16,980 nt of DNA from CBDUVZ01 sp965370805. Lineage in GTDB: Bacteria; Hydrothermota; Tepidihabitantia; Tepidihabitantales; Tepidihabitantaceae. Position 1 is the stretch's first letter, and every line of letters starts with the position of its first letter. This document shows positions 7,257 to 14,369 of this stretch, piece after piece. The DNA lies in the NCBI GenBank assembly GCA_965370805.1, contig CBDUVZ010000061.1, forward strand, positions 1 to 16,980, given 5' to 3'. The notes below the pieces were generated by a model. That model had not been told where the DNA came from, did not search any database, and saw only the letters and a list, made by a program, of their open reading frames with translations. Made by a program: the position numbers and the translations under genes.

Positions 7257-8057
7257 ATGATCAAACCCGGCGACAGAGTCTTCCTCTACCATTCCGAGAA
7301 GATGAAGTACCTGGTGGAGATTCCGGAGAAAGGGCAGTTCTCCACCCACCGGGGGCAGATCGACTACCAGGACGTGGTTGGGAAGGAGTACGGCTGCTGC
7401 GTGAAGACCCATATGGGAATCCGCTTCCACGTCCTGAAGCCGACCCTCGCGGACCTGGAAATGCGGGTAAAACGCACGACGACAATCGTCTATCCCAAGG
7501 ACATCGGGATGATGCTGCTGGAGACGATCCTGTTCCCCGGCGCCCGCGTGATTGAGACCGGGTCCGGCTCCGGGGCTTTGGCGGTCGTGCTGGCCAACTA
7601 CGTGCGGCCCGAAGGCAGGGTCTTTTCCTACGAGCGGCGGCCTGAGTTCAGCGAGAATGCCCGGGCCAATCTCACCCGCTACGGCCTGGAGGAGTTCTGC
7701 GAGTTCTTTGTCAGCGACCCGGAGCACGATGGCTTTCAGCAGACTGACGTGGACGCAGTCTACCTGGACGTACCTGAGCCGTGGACCCTGGTCGAGCCGG
7801 CACACCGGGCGCTCAAGAGCGGGTACGCGCTCGTGACGATTGTGCCGACTGTGGAGCAGGTGCGTAAGGCTGTGTCCGCGCTTGAGATAGGCGGGTTTGC
7901 TCGAATACGGTGCAGGGAGATGTTCATCCGGGAGATGTTCGTTCGGCCGTCGGGTATCAGGCCTGCGGACCGGATGATCGGCCATACCATTTACCTGATA
8001 TTCGCCCACAAGGTCGAGCGCCTGAAGGCCGAGGAAACCGGAGAGGAGGAGGAATGA
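7257..8057 (+). CDS. trmI: tRNA (adenine-N1)-methyltransferase TrmI (m1A58)
   Basis: This 266-residue SAM-dependent Rossmann methyltransferase belongs to the GCD14/TrmI family, which forms m1A at position 58 (in some archaea also 57) of the tRNA T-loop as a homotetramer. Visible features are a small N-terminal beta domain (about 1-70), RTTTIVYPKDIGMML (73-87), SAM motif I VIETGSGSG (98-106), the acidic end of the next strand YERRPEF (125-131), and the active-site motif DAVYLDVPEPW (166-176), whose D171 matches the catalytic Asp of the family. The C-terminal end is a charged glutamate-rich tail. The ATG is chosen because the promoter places the transcription start on it. The last codons overlap btuF (ATGA). 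TrmI is common in Actinobacteria, Thermus, archaea and several candidate phyla, and absent from E. coli. Confidence 0.93.
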   Translation: MIKPGDRVFLYHSEKMKYLVEIPEKGQFSTHRGQIDYQDVVGKEYGCCVKTHMGIRFHVLKPTLADLEMRVKRTTTIVYPKDIGMMLLETILFPGARVIETGSGSGALAVVLANYVRPEGRVFSYERRPEFSENARANLTRYGLEEFCEFFVSDPEHDGFQQTDVDAVYLDVPEPWTLVEPAHRALKSGYALVTIVPTVEQVRKAVSALEIGGFARIRCREMFIREMFVRPSGIRPADRMIGHTIYLIFAHKVERLKAEETGEEEE

Positions 8058-8872
8058 ACCGGCTGATTTGCCTGATGGTTGTGGTCGTTCTGCTTTCGTG
8101 CGGCGGGGGCAGCGTGACCGGGGTTTCCGGCAGCCGGGTCGTGTCGCTCGTTCCCAGCGTGACCGAGATTATCTACGCGGTCGGGGCTGAAGACCGGCTG
8201 GTCGGGAACACCACCTACTGCAATCACCCGGCCGCGGCCAAGGAAGTCTACAAGGTCGGGGACTTCCAGAACCCGGACATCGAGCGGATTGTGGCGCTCA
8301 AGCCGAACCTTGTCTTCGTCACCCTGCCGGTGCAGCGACTGGTTGCCGAGAAGCTGCAGGAGTTGGGAATCAGGGTGCACGTCTCCAGTCCCCGGAGCGT
8401 CGAGGGCGTGCTGCAGGAGATCGATTCAATCGGTATCCTGCTCGGGGTGGCAGACCGGGCCGGACCGCTTGCCGACAGCCTGAGACGCCGGCTCGATTCC
8501 CTACCGGCCTATCCCGACACCCCGCGTGTTTACCTGGAGATATCGACTACCCCGCTGATGAGCGCCGGGGGCGGGACGTTCCTGGACGGAGCCGTGTCCC
8601 GGGCCGGCGGCCGCAATATCTTCAGTGCCGCGGCCCAGGAGTACCCGCTGGTCGACCCGGAGATGATTGTCCAGGCCGACCCGGAAGTAATACTGATTCT
8701 CTGCCCGGCCGTGACCGCGGACGGAATCGGCCGGCGGCTTGGCTGGGACCGGGTGTCCGCGGTCAGGCAGAGCCGTGTATTCGACGACCCGGAACTCGAC
8801 CTACTGGTTCGTCCCGGGCCGAAGGTGGTTGACGCCATTGTGGCGCTTGCCCGCCGGCTGCATCCGGAATAG
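8054..8872 (+). CDS. btuF: ABC transporter substrate-binding lipoprotein, BtuF-like (cobalamin/metal chelate)
   Basis: This 272-residue lipoprotein should bind cobalamin, a siderophore or heme outside the cytoplasmic membrane and deliver it to the BtuC-type permease. It has a type II signal peptide with lipobox LLSC and lipidated C16, then the helical-backbone binding-protein fold (Peripla_BP_2): RVVSLVPSVTEIIYAVGA (28-45) and DIERIVALKPNLVF (75-88). E77 and E203 (DPEMIV) fall where BtuF carries the two glutamates that dock on the permease. The ATG at 8054 overlaps the trmI stop and follows a GAGGAGGAGG Shine-Dalgarno. A longer upstream reading frame is just trmI in another phase. The ligand cannot be read from sequence; BtuF is the nearest family by motif. 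Confidence 0.88.
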   Translation: MNRLICLMVVVVLLSCGGGSVTGVSGSRVVSLVPSVTEIIYAVGAEDRLVGNTTYCNHPAAAKEVYKVGDFQNPDIERIVALKPNLVFVTLPVQRLVAEKLQELGIRVHVSSPRSVEGVLQEIDSIGILLGVADRAGPLADSLRRRLDSLPAYPDTPRVYLEISTTPLMSAGGGTFLDGAVSRAGGRNIFSAAAQEYPLVDPEMIVQADPEVILILCPAVTADGIGRRLGWDRVSAVRQSRVFDDPELDLLVRPGPKVVDAIVALARRLHPE

Positions 8873-8880
8873 GCGGGGAG

Positions 8881-9822
8881 ATGCGCAGCAGGACGGCGCT
8901 GGTCTGGTTCGGGCTGGCCGGATTCCTGGCCGGCGCGATTCTGCTCTCCCTTGCCGTGGGTCCGGGCGGGCTCAGGTTCGACGCCCCGATTGTGACGTTC
9001 CGGCTGCTGAGAATCGCGCTGGGAATCCTTGCGGGCGGGGTGCTGGCGATGACCGGGGCCGCGCTGCAGGGGCTGCTGCGCAACCCGCTGGTTGATCCCT
9101 TCACACTGGGCGTGGCGAGCGGAGCGGCGCTCGGCTCCAGCCTTGCCCTTATTGCCGGTGTGGCATCGAGCCTGCTGCTGCCGGTTGCCGGGTTTGCCGG
9201 GGCCCTGGTTACAATCCTGACGGTCTACTTCCTCGCCCGGGTCCGGGGAAAGGTGACTGTGACCGGGCTGGTCCTGGCCGGGGTGATCGTCAGCTTCCTC
9301 TTCTCCAGTCTGATCATGGTCGTGATGGTGCTTGGCCGCCGGCCGCTCGGACAGGCGATCTACCTGCTGATGGGCCATCTCGGGGTTGCGTTCACCCGTC
9401 AGTCACTCGGGCTCTTCGCCGGGTCCGCGGTAGTGGCGCTGGCCGGGTGCGCAGTGCTGATGTTCCACGCCCGGGACCTGGATATCATGGCGGCCAACGA
9501 GGAGGTTGCCCAGAGCCTGGGGGTCGATACCCGACGTCTGACCCGGTTGGTCTTCGTCGTGTCGTCGGTGCTGGTCGGACTGGTCGTATCGTTCACCGGT
9601 GCAATCAGCTTCGTCGGACTGGTGGTGCCGCATCTTGTCAGGATGATGCTCGGGCCGGCGCACCGGCGGGTGCTGCCCGGGTCGTTCATCATGGGAGCCG
9701 GTCTGCTGCTCGTTGCGGACGTCGCGGCCCGGAACCTGGTGCCCGGCGGGCTGCCGATTTCGGTAGTGACCGCGCTCCTCGGGGTACCGTTCTTCGTTTA
9801 CCTGTTGAGACGGAAGCTGTGA
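8881..9822 (+). CDS. btuC: FecCD/BtuC-family ABC transporter permease
   Basis: This 313-residue polytopic membrane protein has about ten predicted transmembrane helices and forms the homodimeric channel of a type II ABC importer. Diagnostic segments are GAALQGLLRNPLVDPFTLG (59-77), the cytoplasmic coupling region SFVGLVVPHLVRMMLGPAHR (243-262), and GLPISVVTALLGVPFFVYLL (290-309). All are characteristic of FecCD permeases for cobalamin, iron-siderophore or heme. The start is ATG at 8881, eight bases after the btuF stop, with GGGGAG just upstream. Its stop overlaps the start of the ATPase (GTGA). Confidence 0.92.
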   Translation: MRSRTALVWFGLAGFLAGAILLSLAVGPGGLRFDAPIVTFRLLRIALGILAGGVLAMTGAALQGLLRNPLVDPFTLGVASGAALGSSLALIAGVASSLLLPVAGFAGALVTILTVYFLARVRGKVTVTGLVLAGVIVSFLFSSLIMVVMVLGRRPLGQAIYLLMGHLGVAFTRQSLGLFAGSAVVALAGCAVLMFHARDLDIMAANEEVAQSLGVDTRRLTRLVFVVSSVLVGLVVSFTGAISFVGLVVPHLVRMMLGPAHRRVLPGSFIMGAGLLLVADVAARNLVPGGLPISVVTALLGVPFFVYLLRRKL

Positions 9823-10598
9823 AGTCAATCGAGCTGTCCGGGATCAGTTTCGGGTACGCGAAAGAGAACCTGTTCGACTCGTTCAGCCTGACGGTGGCCG
9901 GCGGTGAGTTCCTGGGCGTAATCGGGCCGAACGGCTCAGGCAAGTCCACGCTGCTCAAACTGGTTGCCGGGTTGCTCCGGCCGCGGGCCGGGGAAGTGCT
10001 GATCCAGGGCCGAGGGCTGGCCCGCATGTCCCGGCGGGAAGTCGCGCAGATTGTGGCCGTGGTGCCGCAGGAGAGCTTCTTCGCGTTCGACTACACGGTC
10101 TGGGACGTGGTGATGATGGGCAGGAATCCGTACCTGGGCAGGATGGAACGTCCGGGGCCCGGGGACCGCGACCGAGCCGCGAAGGCCTTGGAGTTCGTGG
10201 GCGTCGCCGGACTGCAGGAGAAAAGTATCAACGACATTTCGGGAGGGGAGAAGCAGCTCGTGGTCCTGGCCCGGGCCCTGGCCCAGGAGCCGGAGATACT
10301 GCTGCTCGACGAGCCGACTTCCCATCTGGACATCTCGCACCAGCAATCGTTTGCCGGAATCCTGCACCGGCTGAACCGGCAGGGCACGACTGTCATGTTC
10401 CTCTCCCATGACCTGAACCTGGCCGCGCTGAACTGCTCGCGGATTCTGCTGCTGCACCAGGGACGCCAAGTGGCCTGCGACGTTCCGGAATCGGTTGTCA
10501 CCCGGGAACTGATTCGGAAGGTCTACGGGGTTGACCCGCTCCTGTCCCGACACCCCGAGACCGGCCGGCCCCAGGTGATGCTGCCTTCGCAGCGGTAG
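9819..10598 (+). CDS. btuD: ABC transporter ATP-binding protein, BtuD/FecE-like
   Basis: This 259-residue ATPase powers the adjacent permease. It contains Walker A GPNGSGKST (36-44), Q-loop Q84 (VVPQES), signature SGGEKQ (141-146; family consensus LSGGE(Q/R)Q), Walker B ILLLDEP (160-166) and switch histidine H197. The D-loop SHLD (168-171) and HDLNLA (197-202) are typical of the FecE/BtuD group. The start is GTG at 9819, overlapping the btuC stop; an upstream extension of the frame runs inside btuC and is not used. The stop TAG (10596-10598) is immediately followed by the stop of the opposite-strand ftsB-like gene. Together with btuF and btuC this is a complete importer. Confidence 0.93.
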   Translation: MKSIELSGISFGYAKENLFDSFSLTVAGGEFLGVIGPNGSGKSTLLKLVAGLLRPRAGEVLIQGRGLARMSRREVAQIVAVVPQESFFAFDYTVWDVVMMGRNPYLGRMERPGPGDRDRAAKALEFVGVAGLQEKSINDISGGEKQLVVLARALAQEPEILLLDEPTSHLDISHQQSFAGILHRLNRQGTTVMFLSHDLNLAALNCSRILLLHQGRQVACDVPESVVTRELIRKVYGVDPLLSRHPETGRPQVMLPSQR

Positions 10599-10886
10599 CT
10601 ATTGTCCGGTGTGCGTGGTGTCGGCCGGCAGCGGACCGAGGCAGCGGCGGGCGTACTCGGTGGCGTAGGCCGGGTCCCGCAACTGCCGGCACCGGGCGTC
10701 GAGGCTGTCGAGTTCCTGCCGGAACTGTCTCATCTCCTGCTGAATCCGGTAGACCCGGCGCTGCTTGACGAGGATGCTGACGAGTCCGTTCGGACCGGGA
10801 AGGAAGACCGCGGCCAGGAAGAGCACCCCGCCGAGGAGCAGGAGCGGAGCGAGTCGGAAGCGGGGTTTGCCGGTTCGCTTCCTCAC
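10599..10886 (-). CDS. ftsB: FtsB/DivIC-like septum formation protein
   Basis: This 95-residue bitopic protein has a basic N-terminus (MRKRTGKPRFR), one transmembrane helix (about 12-29), a coiled coil (about 38-70: KQRRVYRIQQEMRQFRQEL) and the family ending DPAYATEYARRCLGPLP (71-87). This is the FtsB/DivIC layout, in which the coiled coil pairs with FtsL and the complex activates FtsWI at the septum. DivIC versus FtsB cannot be separated by sequence this short. The start is GTG at 10886, overlapping the enolase stop (GTGA). Placement of ftsB downstream of eno also occurs in E. coli and relatives, which supports the call. Four in-frame codon choices upstream belong to enolase in another phase. 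Confidence 0.87.
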   Translation of the reverse strand: MRKRTGKPRFRLAPLLLLGGVLFLAAVFLPGPNGLVSILVKQRRVYRIQQEMRQFRQELDSLDARCRQLRDPAYATEYARRCLGPLPADTTHTGQ

Positions 10887-12163
10887 CGCTCGATTGCCTC
10901 CAGTCCCGAGTATTCGAGTCCGTCCCGTTCCTCGATGCGCAGCAGCCGGTTGTACTTGGCGACCCGCTCGCCGCGGCACGGCGCGCCGGCTTTGATCTGA
11001 CCGGCGTTGGTCGCGACTGCGAGGTCGGCGATGAAGTCGTCGCCGGTCTCGCCCGAGCGGTGCGAGATTATCGTCCGGTAGCCGTTTTCTTTGGCCAGCC
11101 CGACGCACTCGAGGGTCTCGGAGACCGTCCCGATCTGGTTGAGCTTGACCAGCACGGCGTTGGCGACGTTCTCATCGAAGGCCCGCTTGAGCCGTTTGAC
11201 GTTGGTGACGAAGATGTCGTCGCCGACCAGTTGCACGCGGTCGCCGAGCAGGGCGGTATGCTCGCGCCAGCCGTCCCAGTCCTCCTCGCCGAGTCCGTCT
11301 TCGATTGACACAATCGGGTACTTGTTCAGCCACCGGAGATACATCTCGGTCATCTCCCGGGCGGACAGCCGGCGCTCGGACGGGGTCTGCAGCACGTACT
11401 GCCCGTCGCTTGCGAGCTCGCCGGCCGCAACGTCCAGGGCCAGGAAGACCTGCTCGCCGGGTCGGTAACCGGCTTTCTCAATCGCCCGGACGATGAGTTC
11501 GAGCGGCTCTTCGTTGTCCTTGAAGTCCGGGGCGAACCCGCCTTCGTCGCCGATCGTCGTCGGCTTGCCGGCTTCCTTGAGCAGGAGTTTGAGGGTCTGG
11601 TAGATTTCGGCACCGACGCGTAGTGCGTCGGCGAACGTCGTGAATCCGGCCGGCACGATCATGTATTCCTGGACGTCGAGGTTGTTCGAAGCGTGGGCGC
11701 CGCCGTTGATGATATTGAGCAGCGGGACCGGAATCCGGCAGGCCCCGGTGCCGGCAATCAGGCGGTAGACGGAGATTCCGGCGTACTCGGACACGGCCCG
11801 GTACGCGGCCAGCGAGACGCCGAGGATTGCGTTCGCCCCGAACCGGGACTTGTTCTCGGTGCCGTCAAGCTCGATCAGAACGCGGTCGAGCTGGAACTGG
11901 TCGGCAACGTCCACCCCGATGAGCCGGGGCTGGATTTCCATGATGACGTTCCGGACCGCGTGTGTGACGCCTTTGCCGAGATACCTGGCCGGGTCGCCGT
12001 CGCGCAGTTCGAGGGCTTCGTGGCTGCCGGTCGACACGCCGGACGGGACCGACGCGCGGCCGATTGCGCCGCCGTTGAGCAGGCATTCAACTTCGATTGT
12101 CGGGTTGCCGCGCGAGTCGAGGATTTCGCGGGCGAGGAGCCTGGCGATTCGCGTCTGCTTCAT
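10883..12163 (-). CDS. eno: Enolase (phosphopyruvate hydratase)
   Basis: This 426-residue glycolytic enzyme interconverts 2-phosphoglycerate and phosphoenolpyruvate. Catalytic and metal residues are all present: E207 in GDEGGFAP, K340 in VLVKLNQIG, and the Mg ligands D244, E288 (SIEDG) and D315 (VGDD). H157 (GGAHASNN) and the SHRSGET signature (367-373) are also in place. Length is normal. The strand carrying D244 reads LDVAAGEL where many bacterial enolases have LDVAASEF/Y, a minor change. The ATG follows the glyA stop with no gap (TAGATG) and uses AAGGA inside the glyA end as Shine-Dalgarno. Its own stop overlaps the GTG of the ftsB-like gene. Confidence 0.97.
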   Translation of the reverse strand: MKQTRIARLLAREILDSRGNPTIEVECLLNGGAIGRASVPSGVSTGSHEALELRDGDPARYLGKGVTHAVRNVIMEIQPRLIGVDVADQFQLDRVLIELDGTENKSRFGANAILGVSLAAYRAVSEYAGISVYRLIAGTGACRIPVPLLNIINGGAHASNNLDVQEYMIVPAGFTTFADALRVGAEIYQTLKLLLKEAGKPTTIGDEGGFAPDFKDNEEPLELIVRAIEKAGYRPGEQVFLALDVAAGELASDGQYVLQTPSERRLSAREMTEMYLRWLNKYPIVSIEDGLGEEDWDGWREHTALLGDRVQLVGDDIFVTNVKRLKRAFDENVANAVLVKLNQIGTVSETLECVGLAKENGYRTIISHRSGETGDDFIADLAVATNAGQIKAGAPCRGERVAKYNRLLRIEERDGLEYSGLEAIER

Positions 12164-13441
12164 CTAGTCGTCCTTGAGCGCGGCGTACTCGGCCCGGCGT
12201 TCGGCATAGAGCGGGAACGCGGAGACCAGTTCCTTGACTTCATCCTTGAGTCGGGCGATAGCGTCGTCGTCGCCGACCGCGGCAATCGCCCGGTCAATCA
12301 GTTCGGCAATCTTCACCATCTCCGGTTCCTTCATGCCCCGGGTGGTGAGCGCCGGGGTGCCGAGTCTCACCCCGGAGCCGATGAACGGTTTCTGCGGGTC
12401 GAACGGGATTGTGTTCCGGTTCGCGGTAATCCTGACCTTGCCGAGCGCCCGTTCGGCGTCGCGGCCGGTGATGTCCCTGGGCCGCATATCGACGAGCACA
12501 AGGTGGTTGTCGGTGCCGCCGGATACGATTCGGAACCCGTGGCCGGTCAGGCCCTCGGCCAGGGCTTTCGCGTTGGCCAGGGTCTGGCGCTGGTACTCCT
12601 TGAACTCGTCGGTCATCGCCTCCTTGAACGCGACCGCTTTGGCCGCGATGCAGTGTTCGAGCGGGCCGCCCTGGGTGCCGGGGAAGACCAGCTTATCGAT
12701 CTGCTCGGCGTGCTTCTCCTTGCACATTATCATCGCGCCGCGCGGGCCGCGCAGGGTCTTGTGGGTCGTGGTCGTGACGACGTCGGCGTGCGGCACCGGC
12801 GACGGGTGCAGGCCCGCGGCAACCGGCCCGGCGATGTGGGCGATGTCGGCGACCTGGGCCGCGCCGACTTCGTCGCAGATCTCCTGGAACTTGTCGAAGT
12901 CGATTGTCCGCGCGTAGGCCGAGGCCCCGGATATGATGATTCGCGGCTTGTGCTCCTTTGCCAGCGCGCGGATAGCGGAGTAGTCGAGCATCTCGGTCTT
13001 CTTGTCCACCACGTACTGGACTACGTTGTAGTACCTGCCCGAGAAGTTGATCGGGTGGCCGTGCGACAGGTGGCCGCCGTGGGACAGGCTCAGGCCCATG
13101 ATCGTGGCACCCGGGTCGGCCAGGGCGAGATACGCGGCGATGTTCGCCTGGGTCCCGGCGTGGGGCTGGACGTTCGCGTGGTCGCAGCCGAACAGTTCCT
13201 TCGCCCGGTCCCGGGCCAGGTTCTCGGCGATATCGACGAACCGGCACCCGCCGTAGTAGCGCTTCTTCGGATACCCTTCGGCGTACTTGTTGGTCAGGGC
13301 CGAGCCGAGCGCGGCCAGCACCGCTTCGGAGCAGAAGTTCTCGGACGCAATCAGTTCGAGGTTGTTGTGCTGACGGTTCGTCTCTTTGCGGACGGCTTCG
13401 AATATCTCGGGGTCAACGGACTTGAGCGAATCGGGTTTCAT
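12164..13441 (-). CDS. glyA: Serine hydroxymethyltransferase
   Basis: This 425-residue PLP enzyme of fold type I converts serine and tetrahydrofolate to glycine and 5,10-methylene-THF, the main source of one-carbon units. Landmarks are LELIASENFCS (28-38), the substrate-contact KYAEGYPKKRYYGG (52-65), the cofactor-binding DIAHIAGPVAAG (199-210), and the lysine that binds PLP, K228, in TTTTHKTLRGPRG (223-235). Length fits the bacterial form. The ATG at 13441 has a clear AAAGGAG Shine-Dalgarno seven bases upstream and a promoter 26 bases upstream, so this is a normally leadered transcript, unlike its divergent neighbour mazG. It heads the glyA-eno-ftsB unit. Confidence 0.97.
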   Translation of the reverse strand: MKPDSLKSVDPEIFEAVRKETNRQHNNLELIASENFCSEAVLAALGSALTNKYAEGYPKKRYYGGCRFVDIAENLARDRAKELFGCDHANVQPHAGTQANIAAYLALADPGATIMGLSLSHGGHLSHGHPINFSGRYYNVVQYVVDKKTEMLDYSAIRALAKEHKPRIIISGASAYARTIDFDKFQEICDEVGAAQVADIAHIAGPVAAGLHPSPVPHADVVTTTTHKTLRGPRGAMIMCKEKHAEQIDKLVFPGTQGGPLEHCIAAKAVAFKEAMTDEFKEYQRQTLANAKALAEGLTGHGFRIVSGGTDNHLVLVDMRPRDITGRDAERALGKVRITANRNTIPFDPQKPFIGSGVRLGTPALTTRGMKEPEMVKIAELIDRAIAAVGDDDAIARLKDEVKELVSAFPLYAERRAEYAALKDD

Positions 13442-13448
13442 TCGGCTA

Positions 13449-13495
13449 CTCCTTTACAATTCGCAAAAGGGTATCGGGCGCTTCGCCGATGTCAA
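13449..13495 (-). promoter_or_regulatory. Promoter and Shine-Dalgarno of the glyA operon
   Basis: On the minus strand a perfect TTGACA (13495-13490) is followed by a 16-bp spacer and TACCCT (13473-13468). The predicted start of transcription is near 13461. The resulting leader of about 20 nt contains AAAGGAG (13455-13449), seven bases before the ATG. This leadered unit contrasts with the divergent mazG promoter in the same 103-bp interval. Confidence 0.6.
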
Positions 13496-13511
13496 TACCC
13501 CGTCGGCCGGG

Positions 13512-13539
13512 TTGACGCGGCAGCCGGTCCGGCTAGACT
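13512..13539 (+). promoter_or_regulatory. Sigma70-type promoter of mazG, leaderless
   Basis: TTGACG (13512-13517) and TAGACT (13534-13539) are 16 bp apart, and the mazG ATG begins six bases after the -10 ends (five intervening bases). The expected +1 falls on the start codon within one base. No Shine-Dalgarno is present. Confidence 0.65.
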
Positions 13540-13544
13540 CGGGC

Positions 13545-14333
13545 ATGGTCTTTGACGAACTGCTCGACGTAGTCCGGACCCTGAGAGAGAAATGCCCCTG
13601 GGACCGGAAACAGACGGTCGCATCCACCCGGCCGCTGATTCTCAATGAAGCCTACGAACTCGACGAAGCGCTCGGCAGCGGTGACAAGCGGCACATCACC
13701 GAAGAACTCGGCGACTACGTCTTCATGGGCATATTCCTCGCCGACGTGCTCGCGAAAGAGAAAGGCATCAAGCCGCAGGACGCGCTCGACGGCATCGTCG
13801 CCAAGCTCAAGCACCGGCACCCGCACGTCTACGGCGACGCGCAGGTCCGCGACAGCGACGAAGTACTCGCCAACTGGGAGAGAATCAAGAGCACCGAGAA
13901 GAAAGGCGGCAAGCCGCTGCTCGACGGCCTGCCCGATGTGATGCCGGCGCTGAAGAAAGCCCACCTGATCCAGGAACGGTGCAAACGGGTCGGGTTTGAC
14001 TGGGACGACCCGGGCGACGTGCTCGACAAAGTAGTCGAGGAGGTCGAGGAAATCCGGGTCGAACTCAAATACTCCGAGCCGGACCCGGGGCGGGTGGCCG
14101 AAGAGATCGGAGACCTGCTTTTCGCGCTCGTCAACCTCACGCGCCACCTCGGCATCGACGCGGAAAGCGCGCTCCGCGACGCCAACACCAAGTTCACCGC
14201 ACGGTTCAGACAGGTCGAAGAAGAACTCGCCCGGCAGGGGAGAAGCCCGCAGCAGTCCACACTGGAAGAGATGGACAGGGTCTGGGAACAGGTCAAGAAA
14301 AGGGACGGAAGCGGACCGGCAAGCGGTGATTGA
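13545..14333 (+). CDS. mazG: Nucleoside triphosphate pyrophosphohydrolase MazG
   Basis: This 262-residue all-alpha enzyme hydrolyses NTPs/dNTPs to NMPs and PPi, cleaning aberrant nucleotides and affecting ppGpp-linked stress. It is the two-domain form. The N-terminal copy has LREKCPWDRKQT (13-24) and the metal-binding helix NEAYE (34-38) with EELGD (53-57). The C-terminal copy has EEVEE (165-169) and EEIGD (186-190). The first Glu of the EExxE motif is Asn34 in the N-terminal copy, while the C-terminal copy is intact. In E. coli MazG the C-terminal domain is also the active one. The ATG at 13545 is chosen over upstream in-frame codons because CPWD starts 17 residues later, as in the family, and because the promoter ends five bases before it. 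Confidence 0.93.
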   Translation: MVFDELLDVVRTLREKCPWDRKQTVASTRPLILNEAYELDEALGSGDKRHITEELGDYVFMGIFLADVLAKEKGIKPQDALDGIVAKLKHRHPHVYGDAQVRDSDEVLANWERIKSTEKKGGKPLLDGLPDVMPALKKAHLIQERCKRVGFDWDDPGDVLDKVVEEVEEIRVELKYSEPDPGRVAEEIGDLLFALVNLTRHLGIDAESALRDANTKFTARFRQVEEELARQGRSPQQSTLEEMDRVWEQVKKRDGSGPASGD

Positions 14334-14358
14334 CGCCCGGGGACGTCGCGCATATCAT
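14330..14358 (+). promoter_or_regulatory. Sigma70-type promoter of ansA
   Basis: TTGACG (14330-14335) overlaps the mazG stop codon. A 17-bp spacer leads to TATCAT (14353-14358, five of six consensus bases). The predicted +1 is about 14365, only about five bases before the ansA ATG at 14370. The leader would be too short for a Shine-Dalgarno, and none is seen. Confidence 0.65.
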
Positions 14359-14369
14359 ACGGCCACGAC

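Noticed and set aside
7142..8054. Cobalamin riboswitch for the Btu operon
   Set aside because: The promoter leaves no untranslated leader before trmI, and btuF overlaps the trmI stop.
11693..13555. 620-residue open frame on the plus strand
   Set aside because: It is antisense to glyA and eno, both full-length enzymes with intact catalytic residues; no ribosome binding site or recognisable domain.
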